The notes: generated by a model from the letters alone, not told the origin. Shown: positions 26,886 to 35,989, numbered from the stretch's first letter. The stretch: 51,451 nucleotides of DNA from Hyphomicrobiales bacterium (GCA_039973685.1 JBDWKL010000020.1:104459-155909); one strand, 5' to 3'. A program made the numbers and translations.

Positions 26886-27945
26886 ACGGCGGGTCGCTCC
26901 CTCTAAATGGATGATGTTCGCATCACCAATTATAGCGATCATTTTCACCCTTATTACCAGCGCCATCATCTTGCTTTTTCTCGGCAAAGATCCAGCCAAT
27001 GGTCTCTATGTCTTTTTCGTTGAGCCGTTGACACAAGCATGGTCGCTTGAAGAAATTCTGGTCAAAACCATCCCGCTCGCACTTATTGCAGCAGGGCTTA
27101 CGATTTGTTTCACCGCCAATGTTTGGAATATTGGCGCAGAAGGACAATTCATTCTCGGCGCCATCGCGGGCGCGACTATTCCAGTGCTCCTGCCTGACAT
27201 GCAAGGCCCATATACTTTGCCGTTAATGATGATGCTTGGCTTTATGGGCGGGATGTTTTTTGCCCTTATTCCAGCCCTCTTCAAAGTGCGTTTTGGCGCC
27301 AATGAAATCCTTACCTCGTTGATGCTGGTCTATGTGGCTGAACTCATTCTCGACTATGTCGTGCGCGGCCCTTGGCGTGATCCAGCAGGATTAAATTTTC
27401 CACAAACCATCCGCTTTAATGAATGGGCGACTATGCCAATCATTGGTGCAGACCGTTTGAACATTGGCCTTTATATCGCCATCGCTGCCGCCTTTATCTT
27501 GCTGTTCTTTATGGGTCGCACCTTTCAAGGCTTCGGCATCAAGCTCGCTGGCCAAGCGCCAAAGGCTGCGAAATTCGCAGGTTTCAGTCGTGATAAAACG
27601 GTCTATCTCGTGCTCGCCATATCAGGCGGTCTTGCTGGCCTTGCAGGCATCATCGAAGTTGCAGGGCCAATCAAGCAACTCCGCCCTGCCATTTCGCCTG
27701 GTTATGGCTTTACGGCAATCATCGTTGCATTCTTGGGCAGGCTTAATCCAGTCGGCGCGCTGATCGCGGCATTCATTTTGTCGATTACTTACATCGGCGC
27801 CGAAAACGCGCAAATTTTCCTCAAGGTCACCAATAAAATCACCAGCGTGTTTCAAGGTGTCTTGCTGTTCTTCGTGCTCGCCTGCGACACGCTAATTTAT
27901 TATCGTTTGCGCCTCAAAACGCGACTGAGTGAGGTACGCTCATGA
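26869..27945 (+). CDS. BMP-type ABC transporter permease 1
   Basis: Membrane subunit of the BPD_transp_2 family (YufP-like), with about nine to ten hydrophobic segments. The IGAEGQFILGAIAGA and AFLGRLNPVGALIAA stretches mark the family. ATG 26869 is taken because a GGAGG stands just upstream, inside the ATPase gene; the open frame from 26830 has no ribosome site. It overlaps the ATPase by 17 nt and the second permease by four nt (ATGA), so expression is tightly coupled. Confidence 0.92.
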   Translation: MPLSLERRVAPSKWMMFASPIIAIIFTLITSAIILLFLGKDPANGLYVFFVEPLTQAWSLEEILVKTIPLALIAAGLTICFTANVWNIGAEGQFILGAIAGATIPVLLPDMQGPYTLPLMMMLGFMGGMFFALIPALFKVRFGANEILTSLMLVYVAELILDYVVRGPWRDPAGLNFPQTIRFNEWATMPIIGADRLNIGLYIAIAAAFILLFFMGRTFQGFGIKLAGQAPKAAKFAGFSRDKTVYLVLAISGGLAGLAGIIEVAGPIKQLRPAISPGYGFTAIIVAFLGRLNPVGALIAAFILSITYIGAENAQIFLKVTNKITSVFQGVLLFFVLACDTLIYYRLRLKTRLSEVRS

Positions 27946-28868
27946 GTGTTGATATTATCTTTGCCATTGCTGTCACCATTATGACAGCAGCAACACCCTT
28001 GTTGCTTGCAGCCATTGGTGAGCTCGTAGTTGAACGCTCAGGCGTTTTAAACCTCGGCGTCGAAGGCATGATGATCATCGGCGCAATCGCGGGCTTTGCA
28101 GGCGCTCAGCTAACTGGTTCGCCAACAGCAGGCATTTTCTTTGCCGTTGGTGCTGCCATGTTGCTTTCCGTTTTCTTTGCGTTGTTGGTTCTTGTCATGG
28201 CTGCCAATCAAGTCGCGACGGGCCTTTCAATCACACTTTTAGGTCTTGGGTTATCCGGTCTCATCGGCAATGCTTATATTGGTTTGCCGGGTTTAAAATT
28301 ACCGAAGATGGACATTCCCGGCCTGACGGATCTTCCGCTTATCGGCAATTTGCTGTTTGGCCACGACATTTTGGTTTATGCGTCTTTTGCGTTGGCCTTC
28401 GGCGTTTCATGGTTCTTATTCAAATCAAGAAGCGGCCTCATTCTGCGTGCCGTTGGCGACAATCACAGCTCAGCTCACGCCATTGGTTATCCCGTCTTGT
28501 TCGTGCGTTTCTTGGCTATCTTGTTTGGTGGTGCCTGTGCGGGCCTTGCGGGTGCTTATCTATCGCTTTCTTACACAACACAATGGATTGAAGGCATGAG
28601 TGCGGGACGCGGCTGGATTGCCTTAGCCCTCGTGGTTTTCGCCTCTTGGCGACCAATGCGAGCGATTGCGGGCGCTTATCTCTTTGGCTCAGTGCTCATC
28701 CTACAAATTCACGCTCAGGCGCTCGGATTTAATGTTCCCACACAACTTCTGTCCGCTCTGCCCTATCTTGCCACTATTTTGGTCTTGATTCTGATCTCGA
28801 GAAACAGAAGACTGGTCCAAACGAATACCCCAGCTTGTCTTGGCTTGCCGTTCGTCGCTGATAAATAG
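27942..28868 (+). CDS. BMP-type ABC transporter permease 2
   Basis: Second membrane subunit (YufQ-like), 308 residues, with eight to nine hydrophobic segments. The VVERSGVLNLGVEGMMIIGA segment near the N-terminus is the diagnostic motif of this permease in nucleoside importers. It starts by ATGA overlap with permease 1. The C-terminus (after about 290) is slightly longer and polar. Followed by an 88-nt gap holding a hairpin, then the binding-protein gene. Confidence 0.92.
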   Translation: MSVDIIFAIAVTIMTAATPLLLAAIGELVVERSGVLNLGVEGMMIIGAIAGFAGAQLTGSPTAGIFFAVGAAMLLSVFFALLVLVMAANQVATGLSITLLGLGLSGLIGNAYIGLPGLKLPKMDIPGLTDLPLIGNLLFGHDILVYASFALAFGVSWFLFKSRSGLILRAVGDNHSSAHAIGYPVLFVRFLAILFGGACAGLAGAYLSLSYTTQWIEGMSAGRGWIALALVVFASWRPMRAIAGAYLFGSVLILQIHAQALGFNVPTQLLSALPYLATILVLILISRNRRLVQTNTPACLGLPFVADK

Positions 28869-28908
28869 CAGCGCGTTAAGGCATCAACCAAGTTTGCGGG
28901 CATAATAA

Positions 28909-28930
28909 AACCTGACAAGAACGTCAGGTT
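28909..28930 (+). promoter_or_regulatory. Intra-operon hairpin before the binding-protein gene
   Basis: Perfect AACCTGAC / GTCAGGTT stem (28909-28916 and 28923-28930) with a 6-nt loop, not followed by a T run. In ABC import operons such hairpins ahead of the binding-protein gene stabilise its mRNA and raise its level above the membrane subunits; that role is inference here. Confidence 0.55.
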
Positions 28931-28956
28931 CGCGAATAAAATAAAGAGGAGACGTC

Positions 28957-30051
28957 ATGAAAAAAACAGTAATCGGCGCACTTGCAGCACTCTCTATGAT
29001 TGCCGTTGGTGCCACAGCAACAGTGCAAAACGCACTCGCAGCTGGCAAAGACAAAGTTAAAGTAGGTTTCGTTTATGTGGGACCAGTTGGTGATTTCGGC
29101 TGGAGCTACCAGCACGACCAAGGCCGCCTAGCCGTAGAACTAGCACTCGGCGATAAAGTTGAAACCACTTATCTTGAAAGCGTGCCTGAAGGCGCTGACG
29201 CGGAACGTGCAATTGAAGGCCTTGCCCGCTCTGGTCATGACCTGATTTTTACAACATCATTTGGCTATATGGATCCAACCAATGCGGTTGCCAAAAAATT
29301 TCCAGACATCAAGTTTGAACACGCAACTGGTTTCAAACGCGAGCATCCAAATGTTTCAACTTACGATAGCCGCTTTTATGAAGGCCGCTACGTTCAAGGC
29401 ATGATTGCAGGCACAATGTCTAAAACAGGCGTTGCAGGCTATATCGCGTCATTCCCAATCCCAGAAGTTGTGCAAGGCATCAACTCATTCTTGCTTGGCG
29501 CACAATCTGTAAACCCAGATTTCAAAGTGAAAGTTGTTTGGGTAAGCACATGGTTTGACCCAGGCAAAGAAGCAGATGCTGCAAAGTCACTCCTTGATCA
29601 AGGTGCTGACATTTTGACACAACACACCGATTCTACAGCTGCAATGCAGGTTGCTGCAGAACGCGGTGCGAATGCATTTGGTCAAGCCTCAGACATGATC
29701 AAATTTGGTCCAAAAACTCAGCTAACAGCCATCATCGATGACTGGGCGCATTACTATGTTAAGCGCACGAAGCAAGTTCTTGATGGCACATGGACACAGC
29801 AGGCAACATGGGACGGCATGACTGAAGAGCACGTCATTATGGCGCCTTACACCAACATGCCTGCAGAGTTGGCTGAAAAAGCTGCTAAACTTGCTGAAAG
29901 CATCAAAAACGACACGTTCCACCCATTCACAGGTCCGATCACCAAAAAAGACGGCACTGTGTTCTTGAAAGCGGGCGAAGTGGCTGAAGATGGTGTACTT
30001 GCCGGCATGAATTTCTACGTGAAGGGCATGGACAGCGAGCTTCCAAAATAA
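28957..30051 (+). CDS. BMP-family ABC transporter substrate-binding protein
   Basis: Periplasmic receptor of the Bmp/PnrA/Med family, which binds purine nucleosides or related compounds. Signal peptide ends at ALAA (residue 29). Typical segments are VGFVYVGPVGDFGWSYQHD at the mature start, ATGFKREHPNVSTYDSRFYEGRYVQG, and GKEADAAKSLLDQGADILTQHTDS. Length 364. The ribosome site (GAGGAG) is strong. With the upstream ATPase and two permeases it forms a complete importer; a terminator follows. Ligand by family: nucleoside or purine; not proven from sequence. Confidence 0.93.
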   Translation: MKKTVIGALAALSMIAVGATATVQNALAAGKDKVKVGFVYVGPVGDFGWSYQHDQGRLAVELALGDKVETTYLESVPEGADAERAIEGLARSGHDLIFTTSFGYMDPTNAVAKKFPDIKFEHATGFKREHPNVSTYDSRFYEGRYVQGMIAGTMSKTGVAGYIASFPIPEVVQGINSFLLGAQSVNPDFKVKVVWVSTWFDPGKEADAAKSLLDQGADILTQHTDSTAAMQVAAERGANAFGQASDMIKFGPKTQLTAIIDDWAHYYVKRTKQVLDGTWTQQATWDGMTEEHVIMAPYTNMPAELAEKAAKLAESIKNDTFHPFTGPITKKDGTVFLKAGEVAEDGVLAGMNFYVKGMDSELPK

Positions 30052-30076
30052 GCGAATTACTTAGGTAAAAAAATTG

Positions 30077-30106
30077 AACCCCGGTCAGAAATGGCTGGGG
30101 TTTTTT
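30077..30106 (+). terminator. Terminator of the BMP-type importer operon
   Basis: AACCCC / GGGGTT stem (30077-30082 and 30097-30102) with extra inner pairs and a TTTTTT run, 25 nt after the stop. Confidence 0.85.
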
Positions 30107-30180
30107 ACGGCTTGAAGAAGCGATAACTAGAACCCAGTCAATTATAAACTAACCCTTTTTACACCAATCATTTTCATTAG

Positions 30181-30197
30181 TTTAGAATTATTCTAAA
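30181..30197 (+). promoter_or_regulatory. Irr/ICE-type iron box upstream of bfr
   Basis: Perfect palindrome TTTAGAA-TTA-TTCTAAA matching the iron control element bound by the heme-responsive regulator Irr in Rhizobiales. It lies directly upstream of the predicted -35 of bfr. Irr is known to repress iron storage genes when iron is scarce; that this copy does so is inference. Confidence 0.8.
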
Positions 30198-30202
30198 TTG
30201 AC

Positions 30203-30231
30203 TTTACATAGATTTCTCGCTGGCCTATATA
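30203..30231 (+). promoter_or_regulatory. Promoter of bfr
   Basis: TTTACA (30203-30208), 17-nt spacer, TATATA (30226-30231), with the Irr-type box immediately upstream and an AAGGA ribosome site before the bfr ATG at 30266. Confidence 0.65.
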
Positions 30232-30265
30232 AATTGGGAGAACCCCAAACAAAAAGGAACGCCCT

Positions 30266-30748
30266 ATGAAAGGCAGCGCAAAAGTAATTGAGCGATTAAA
30301 CGAAGCCCTCCATCTGGAACTTGGCGCGATCAACCAATATTGGTTGCACTACCGCCTTTTGGATGATTGGGGTTATGGCAAGCTTGCTAAAAAAGAGAAA
30401 GAAGAGAGCCTTGAAGAGATGGTTCACGCTGACAAATTAATTGAGCGTATCCTCTTCTTAGAAGGCCATCCAAACCTGCAAACAGTCGCACCGCTGAACA
30501 TTGGTACGAATGTAAAAGAAGTTCTGGAAGCAGACCTTGCAGGCGAAATGGAAGCCCTCGCATCTTACAGAAAATCCCGTGAAATCTGCGAAGCTGAAGG
30601 TGACTATGTTTCAATGAAGATCTTCGATGAGTTGCTTGTCGACGAAGAAGGCCACGCTGACTTCTTGGAAACGCAAATGGATTTGCTCGAAAAAATTGGC
30701 GAAGAGCGTTATGGCATGTTGAATGCCTTGCCAGCTGACGAAGCCTAA
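30266..30748 (+). CDS. bfr: Bacterioferritin
   Basis: Heme-containing 24-mer iron storage protein. The 160-residue chain has every ferroxidase ligand at E. coli numbering (Glu18, Glu51, His54, Glu94, Glu127, His130) and the heme-ligating Met52 between subunits. This makes it a true bacterioferritin, not a Dps or ferritin. Single gene with its own promoter and an upstream Irr-type box, so expression should rise with iron. A strong bidirectional terminator separates it from dcd. No bfd (ferredoxin reductant) gene is in the window. Confidence 0.97.
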   Translation: MKGSAKVIERLNEALHLELGAINQYWLHYRLLDDWGYGKLAKKEKEESLEEMVHADKLIERILFLEGHPNLQTVAPLNIGTNVKEVLEADLAGEMEALASYRKSREICEAEGDYVSMKIFDELLVDEEGHADFLETQMDLLEKIGEERYGMLNALPADEA

Positions 30749-30783
30749 GCAAGACCCATTGCACGATACAAATTTTCAATAAG

Positions 30784-30815
30784 ATAAAGGCCGCTTTTTG
30801 CGGCCTTTATACTTT
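30784..30815. terminator. Bidirectional terminator between bfr and dcd
   Basis: Perfect 11-bp stem ATAAAGGCCGC / GCGGCCTTTAT (30784-30794 and 30800-30810) with a TTTTT loop, placed between the two convergent stops. Confidence 0.85.
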
Positions 30816-30820
30816 TAAGT

Positions 30821-31921
30821 TCACGGCAGTTTAAAATGCTTTGAAAGCTTCAAGCCCTGCCCTTGATAATTGGATGTGGCAATTTCGCCGTAAAGGGTTT
30901 TTGGGCGCTCTAACATTTTCTCATAAACCAAGCGGCCAATGGTTTGCCCGTGCTCCAAAATAAACGGCACTTCATGGCTACGCACTTCCAAAACAGCGCG
31001 ACTACCCGTTCCACCCGCGGCTGAATGACCAAAGCCCGGATCAAAGAAGCCTGCATAATGCACACGGAATTCACCAACTAGTGGATCAAACGGCACCATC
31101 TCAGCGGCATAATCTGGTGGCACGTGAACTGCTTCATTGGAAACTAGAATATAAAACTGATCAGGGTCCAAGATAATCGATCCAACTTCCGGCCCAGAGC
31201 CGCGCGCATAAATTGGTTCCCAAAAATCGCGCACATCGTGTTGCGTCTTTTTGTCCATATCAATCACGCCCGTATGACGCTTACCGCGATAGCCGACCAA
31301 CCCATCTTCACCGCCTTGAAGATCGATTGAAAGAGAAATGCCGTGCTGAATGTAAGGTGTGCTGGAGGCAACCAGAGTTTCGCTATCATGCAATTCTTGC
31401 AGAGCAGCGTCAGACAAAAGTGAATCGCCCGTTCTAAACCTGATTTGGCTAAGCCGTGAGCCAGTACGCACCACAACAGGGAAAGTACGCGGACTGACCT
31501 CAAGATAAAGCGGCCCTTCATAAGCCTCTGGCACTTGGTCAAATTCGCGAGCACGGTCAGCAATCACACGGGTGAAAACATCAAGCCGCCCTGTCGAGCT
31601 TTTTGGATTGGCAGAAGCCGTCATGCCTGATGGCAGTTTAAAATGCTCAAGCAGCGGAATGATATAAACACATCCAACTTCTAAAACCGCCCCTTCGCGC
31701 AGGTCAATTTCGTGAAGTTTCACAGATTGCAACCGATCAATCACTGAGCGCTGCGGGCCGGGCAGAAAGCTCGCTCGCACACGATAAGCGATCTCACCAA
31801 GCCTAAGGTCCAAACTTGCAGGTTGGATTTGATCATCGTCCAAAGCTCGGGCTACCGAAATCGCATTAGTCGCGACCAGTTCAGCAATATGATGCTCTGC
31901 CAGAATGCCTGTTTTATCCAT
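30821..31921 (-). CDS. dcd: dCTP deaminase (long, two-domain alphaproteobacterial form)
   Basis: Deaminates dCTP to dUTP for thymidylate synthesis. The protein has 366 residues from ATG 31921, about twice the enteric Dcd, and holds two dUTPase-like halves, as in other alphaproteobacteria. The first half carries PASLDLRLGE near residue 35 and the phosphate/catalytic segment NPKSSTGRLDVF near 105; the second half includes GYRGKRHTGVIDM and a GSRAVLEVRS region. A GTG at 31930 is an alternative start. Convergent with bfr and divergent from the SAM-II/metZ leader. Confidence 0.92.
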   Translation of the reverse strand: MDKTGILAEHHIAELVATNAISVARALDDDQIQPASLDLRLGEIAYRVRASFLPGPQRSVIDRLQSVKLHEIDLREGAVLEVGCVYIIPLLEHFKLPSGMTASANPKSSTGRLDVFTRVIADRAREFDQVPEAYEGPLYLEVSPRTFPVVVRTGSRLSQIRFRTGDSLLSDAALQELHDSETLVASSTPYIQHGISLSIDLQGGEDGLVGYRGKRHTGVIDMDKKTQHDVRDFWEPIYARGSGPEVGSIILDPDQFYILVSNEAVHVPPDYAAEMVPFDPLVGEFRVHYAGFFDPGFGHSAAGGTGSRAVLEVRSHEVPFILEHGQTIGRLVYEKMLERPKTLYGEIATSNYQGQGLKLSKHFKLP

Positions 31922-31973
31922 GAAACTCACGCTTTGCTTAGTTACTCTCTCTAATTCCTAACCAATCCGTGAA

Positions 31974-32002
31974 TTGACGCCAAGAGACGATGAGTTTATA
32001 CC
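31974..32002 (+). promoter_or_regulatory. Promoter of the SAM-II/metZ transcript
   Basis: TTGACG (31974-31979), 17-nt spacer, TATACC (31997-32002), a few nt ahead of the riboswitch aptamer. Confidence 0.65.
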
Positions 32003-32007
32003 CGTTC

Positions 32008-32062
32008 TTATCCCGTGGTGATTTGAGCGACCAGCTTGCGGCCACGTTAAAAAAGCAGCTAA
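32008..32062 (+). promoter_or_regulatory. SAM-II riboswitch aptamer
   Basis: Matches the SAM-II consensus: CGTGG (32014-32018) pairs with CCACG (32042-32046) as P1, the conserved GGTGATTTGAGC follows the 5' arm, and GCTT (32034-32037) pairs with AAGC (32053-32056) to form the pseudoknot. The A-rich GTTAAAAAA joining strand is present. S-adenosylmethionine binding should reduce expression of metZ. SAM-II is largely confined to Alphaproteobacteria, which supports the taxonomic reading. Confidence 0.93.
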
Positions 32063-32082
32063 ACGGTTGGAGCTGGGTGCAT

Positions 32083-32111
32083 CCCGACCAATCGTATTGG
32101 TCGGGTTTTTT
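32083..32111 (+). terminator. Riboswitch-associated intrinsic terminator before metZ
   Basis: Perfect 10-bp stem CCCGACCAAT / ATTGGTCGGG with a CGT loop and six T. It stands between the SAM-II aptamer and the metZ ribosome site (AAGGAAAG), so it is the likely expression platform. GGTTGG at 32065-32070 can pair with CCGACC at 32084-32089 and could act as antiterminator. Confidence 0.88.
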
Positions 32112-32125
32112 GTAAGGAAAGTAAT

Positions 32126-33349
32126 ATGGTCTCCTCCCCCTCTGACCTCCAGTCCCTAGATCTTGCTACCAATCTTGTTCATGGCGGTTCAACGCGCTCT
32201 GAATTTGGCGAAACCAGCGAAGCGCTTTATTTAACGCAAGGCTTTGTCTATGACAGCGCCGAAGCGGCCGAAGCTCGTTTTGCCGGTGAAGAAGACGGTT
32301 ATGTTTATTCACGCTACGCCAATCCAACCGTTGCCATGTTTGAAGAGCGCATGAAATTGCTCGAAGGCGCACCGGCTGCAATGGCAACAGCAAGCGGTAT
32401 GGCCGCCGTTCATTCCGCTATTATGAGCATTGTAAGCGCTGGTGATCATATCGTTGCTGCCAAAGCATTGTTTGGTTCATGCCGCTATATCGTTGAAGAA
32501 CTTGCGCCACGATTTGGTGTTGAGACAACCTTGATTGACGGCACTAAAATTGAAGAATGGGAAGCTGCAATAAAGCCAAACACCAAAGTTTGCTTTTTTG
32601 AATCACCCACCAATCCGACCCTTGATGTGATCGACATTGAAGCTGTTTCTACCCTTGCCCACGCGGTCGATGCAAAAGTAATCATCGACAATGTATTCGC
32701 AACACCCTTATGGCAGCGCCCTCGCACATTCGGTGTAGATGTCGTGGTTTATTCCGCAACAAAGCACATTGACGGCCAAGGCCGTTGTCTTGGTGGCATC
32801 ATTCTTGGTGAAGAAGATTATATCGAGAAGGTTTTCGCTTATAACAAACACACTGGCCCGAGCATGAGCCCGTTCAACGCATGGGTCTTGCTTAAAGGTC
32901 TTGAGACGCTACCGCTTCGTGTGGAACGTCAGACAGAAACAGCAGGTAAGATTGCGAAAGAATTTGAAGGAAACTCAGCGCTCTCAAACCTGATCTATCC
33001 AGGCTCGGACACTCATCCACAGCGCGAGCTTATCAAAAAGCAAATGGCCGCAGGGTCCACCATGTTGGCACTTGATATTCACGGCGGCAAGAAAGCAGCT
33101 TTTGCCTTTTGCAATGCGCTCAACATCATCAAGATTTCAAACAATCTAGGTGACGCAAAAAGCCTTGTGACCCATCCCGCCACAACCACGCACCAACGCC
33201 TATCCGCAGATGAATGTGCGGAGCTTGGTATTGGTGATGGCTTGATCCGTTTGTCGGTTGGCCTTGAAAGTGCTGATGATTTGATTTCTGATATCACGAG
33301 AGGCTTAGATGCCGCCAAAAAAGCGGCAAAAAACCTGCGCGCTGCGTAG
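32126..33349 (+). CDS. metZ: O-succinylhomoserine sulfhydrylase
   Basis: PLP enzyme of the Cys/Met metabolism family that makes homocysteine from O-succinylhomoserine and sulfide. The Schiff-base Lys213 is in YSATKHIDGQG, with the YSRYANPT phosphate segment around 61-68 and ESPTNPTLDV at 159-168. Length 407. MetZ rather than MetB or cystathionine lyase is supported by its position behind a SAM-II riboswitch, as in other Rhizobiales, and by the overall sequence. A weaker hairpin follows the stop. Confidence 0.92.
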   Translation: MVSSPSDLQSLDLATNLVHGGSTRSEFGETSEALYLTQGFVYDSAEAAEARFAGEEDGYVYSRYANPTVAMFEERMKLLEGAPAAMATASGMAAVHSAIMSIVSAGDHIVAAKALFGSCRYIVEELAPRFGVETTLIDGTKIEEWEAAIKPNTKVCFFESPTNPTLDVIDIEAVSTLAHAVDAKVIIDNVFATPLWQRPRTFGVDVVVYSATKHIDGQGRCLGGIILGEEDYIEKVFAYNKHTGPSMSPFNAWVLLKGLETLPLRVERQTETAGKIAKEFEGNSALSNLIYPGSDTHPQRELIKKQMAAGSTMLALDIHGGKKAAFAFCNALNIIKISNNLGDAKSLVTHPATTTHQRLSADECAELGIGDGLIRLSVGLESADDLISDITRGLDAAKKAAKNLRAA

Positions 33350-33360
33350 GCCCAAAAGTT

Positions 33361-33400
33361 AAAACCCACGCAAGAGATCAAAACCTTCGTGGGTCTTTTA
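33361..33400 (+). terminator. Probable terminator after metZ
   Basis: ACCCACG / CGTGGGT stem (33364-33370 and 33388-33394) with a 17-nt loop and a CTTTTAA tail. The long loop and short T run make it weak. Confidence 0.55.
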
Positions 33401-33522
33401 AACCTCGCTTGAAACGTTGAAAGATTATCCTCCTTGCAGCAAGCCTGTCGACACTGATACAACGAGGTGCGTAGTCTCGAGCTTGCATCAGGCAGCCAAT
33501 AAACTTTGTAGGAATTGTAGTT

Positions 33523-34779
33523 ATGGTGTTTTCCCTTTTGAATTTTGAAAATCTACTTACTGGGATGCTCCAGCGTGCCATACGAACGGGCACATTGAAC
33601 GTGCATTATCCTTCGGGTGAGCAGGTCAATTTTGGTAACGGCGAAAACCCTGTAGCGACTGTTCATTTTCAAGATGCAGAAGCCGTGCGCTCAGTCTACT
33701 TTGATCCAGCGTTGAAATTTGCTGAGATGTATATGGACGGTCGCATGACCATAGACAGCAGTGAGTTGGATCGCTTTATTGAGATTGTAAAAATTAATGG
33801 GGCCAAAAAATTTGCAACCCCACCTGCCGTTGCCCTTAGTTTATGGCGGGTCGTTGATCGATTTTGGCGCCGCCGTATTGCGCCTGAAAAGGCACAGCGT
33901 AATGTCGCGCATCATTATGATTTAGATGACCGCCTGTTCAAACTGTTTCTCGATGATGATTTGCAGTATTCGTGCGCATATTTTGAAACTCCTGATGCCA
34001 GCTTAGAAGAAGCCCAAAGCGCTAAAAAGCGCCATATCTCAGCTAAAATGATGCTGGAAGAGGGACAACGTGTATTAGATATTGGCTGCGGTTGGGGCGG
34101 CACAGGTTTATTCTTAGCCCAGAATTTTGATGTCGATGTTACCGGCGTTACATTGTCAATCGAACAGCAACGCGTTGCCCAGCAGCGCGCGCAAGATCTC
34201 GGCCTTAGCGAAAGCGTTCGTTTCAATTTAACCGACTACCGTGAGGTTGAAGGAACCTTTGATCGCCTGGTTTCTATCGGTATGTTTGAACATGTAGGGC
34301 CGCAAAACTTTATTCCTTATTTCAAAACCGCAAAAAAGCTGATGAAGGATGATGGCGTGTTTGTTTTGCACTCCATTGGGCGTGCGAAACCAAATGCGTT
34401 TGACCCTCCTTTCGTTGAAAAGTATATTTTCCCGAATGGGCATATACCGTGCCTTTCCGAAACTCTACGCTCTATTGAAAAGAGCGGATTGCTCGTGAAA
34501 GATATCGAGATTCTGACTTACCACTATGCTGATACACTCAAACATTGGCGTGAAAGGTTCAACGCTAATCGTGACAAGGTATTAGAGTTGTATGATGAAC
34601 GCTTTTTCCGCATGTGGGACTTATACCTTGCAACGTCTGAGGTGAGTTTCCGTCATGGAAAGCTTTTTAATTTTCAAATTCAAGTTGTAAAAAAGCAGTC
34701 AACGGCAAAGCCGACGCGTAATTATATTCATGAAAACGAAGAGAAATTACGCAAGAACTCTCATAAGAATGCGGCTTAA
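33523..34779 (+). CDS. Cyclopropane-fatty-acyl-phospholipid synthase-family methyltransferase
   Basis: SAM-dependent enzyme of the Cfa/mycolic acid cyclopropane synthase family, acting on unsaturated acyl chains of membrane phospholipids. The N-terminal lipid-binding domain (about 1-120) precedes the NVAHHYDLDDRLFKLFLDDDLQYSCAYF region, the SAM motif LDIGCGWGG (185-193) and the FDRLVSIGMFEHVG segment. The length of 418 is usual. It may make cyclopropane fatty acids, or related methylated lipids such as 11-methyl octadecenoate; that cannot be decided. It follows metZ by about 170 nt with a weak terminator between. The MFS gene starts 25 nt after its stop. Confidence 0.85.
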   Translation: MVFSLLNFENLLTGMLQRAIRTGTLNVHYPSGEQVNFGNGENPVATVHFQDAEAVRSVYFDPALKFAEMYMDGRMTIDSSELDRFIEIVKINGAKKFATPPAVALSLWRVVDRFWRRRIAPEKAQRNVAHHYDLDDRLFKLFLDDDLQYSCAYFETPDASLEEAQSAKKRHISAKMMLEEGQRVLDIGCGWGGTGLFLAQNFDVDVTGVTLSIEQQRVAQQRAQDLGLSESVRFNLTDYREVEGTFDRLVSIGMFEHVGPQNFIPYFKTAKKLMKDDGVFVLHSIGRAKPNAFDPPFVEKYIFPNGHIPCLSETLRSIEKSGLLVKDIEILTYHYADTLKHWRERFNANRDKVLELYDERFFRMWDLYLATSEVSFRHGKLFNFQIQVVKKQSTAKPTRNYIHENEEKLRKNSHKNAA

Positions 34780-34804
34780 AAAGCCGCATGGGTCTGCGTA
34801 CGGT

Positions 34805-35989
34805 ATGTCACGCACAATCATTTTAAGTCTGTATTTTACTGCGTGTTTCGTTCAATCAGGCACCTATGGCCTAACCTTTTTATTGCCCGACTTGTTCCAA
34901 ACCTTTGGGGCCAATGAAAAGAATGTCGGGCAAATGCTTGCGGTCACAACAGTTGCAACATTGATTGTGGTGTATTTCGCGGGGCATCTTTCAGACAAAA
35001 TTGGCCGTATGAGAACACTCAGCCTTTCAGGGGTTTTGATCGCAATCAGCCTGATGCTGTTCAGTGTGGCCACGTCAGTTGGCTTGGTTTTGATCATCGC
35101 AAGCATTTTGCTTGGTTTGGGCTGGGGTCTATTTTATAGCCTAATCCCCGTCGTCCTCACCCGTATCACTGACGCCCGCAAACGTATCAAGGCCTTCGCG
35201 GTTTTATCCGTGTTTGTTATGGGCGGCTTTGGAATTTCGCCTGTATTGGCGGCTTGGTTGCAAACCATAGAAGTTTCGATAGCTGAGACATTTCAATTAA
35301 TGGGCCTTTTGTGCCTTGGCAGCGGCGCGTTATTCTTTGCAATCACAACCCACGTTCAAGCCCTTGCAAAGGACGCGACTACGCAACCAACCTCAAGATT
35401 AAATTGGTCTTCCCTTAAACGCATCATGCAATCCCCAGCTTGGCTTCCCATTACGATGGCTTGCATCGGTGCGAGCGTGTTTGCTGGCATGAACAATTTT
35501 CAAACCGTTTTCGCCAATGCCAGAGGTTTGGATTATTCTATCTTTTTCCTCACCTATACCATCACCGTTTTATCGTGCCGCTTACTGCTAATCGGCTTTC
35601 AAGGTGGCACTTCGCCCTATCGAACAATTGCGGTTATGCAAGCGGCCATGACAGCGAGTGTCGTCGTATTCATCATGATGGAAAACACCGAGCCGCTATA
35701 CATATTGGTCGCCTTCATGTTTGGCATTGGCTACGGCGCTTCGTATCCCATTCTCACAGCAATGGCGGCAAATGATGCGAGAGACGATCTTGTCCCTCAA
35801 ACGCTCCAACTTTTTGCCCTTAGTTATTTCATCGGCGTTTTTGGCTTTCCTCTCATTGCTGGAACGCTCATTGTTTGGATCGGGCACACCCCTTTGCTCA
35901 TCATCGTCGCTATTCTTGCAAGCATTGAAACCTGCATGGCTATCCTCAGAAGCCGAAATCTAAAGGCAATGAACACGGTTGTGCACTAG
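34805..35989 (+). CDS. MFS transporter
   Basis: A major facilitator with about 12 membrane segments and 394 residues from ATG 34805. Motif A is present between TM2 and TM3 as GHLSDKIGRMRTL. Open in-frame starts upstream (34730, 34769) overlap the preceding methyltransferase gene and add a polar leader, so 34805 is preferred; no start has a strong ribosome site. The 25-nt spacing suggests co-transcription with the Cfa-type gene, so a lipid or fatty-acid link is possible. Substrate unknown. Confidence 0.82.
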   Translation: MSRTIILSLYFTACFVQSGTYGLTFLLPDLFQTFGANEKNVGQMLAVTTVATLIVVYFAGHLSDKIGRMRTLSLSGVLIAISLMLFSVATSVGLVLIIASILLGLGWGLFYSLIPVVLTRITDARKRIKAFAVLSVFVMGGFGISPVLAAWLQTIEVSIAETFQLMGLLCLGSGALFFAITTHVQALAKDATTQPTSRLNWSSLKRIMQSPAWLPITMACIGASVFAGMNNFQTVFANARGLDYSIFFLTYTITVLSCRLLLIGFQGGTSPYRTIAVMQAAMTASVVVFIMMENTEPLYILVAFMFGIGYGASYPILTAMAANDARDDLVPQTLQLFALSYFIGVFGFPLIAGTLIVWIGHTPLLIIVAILASIETCMAILRSRNLKAMNTVVH

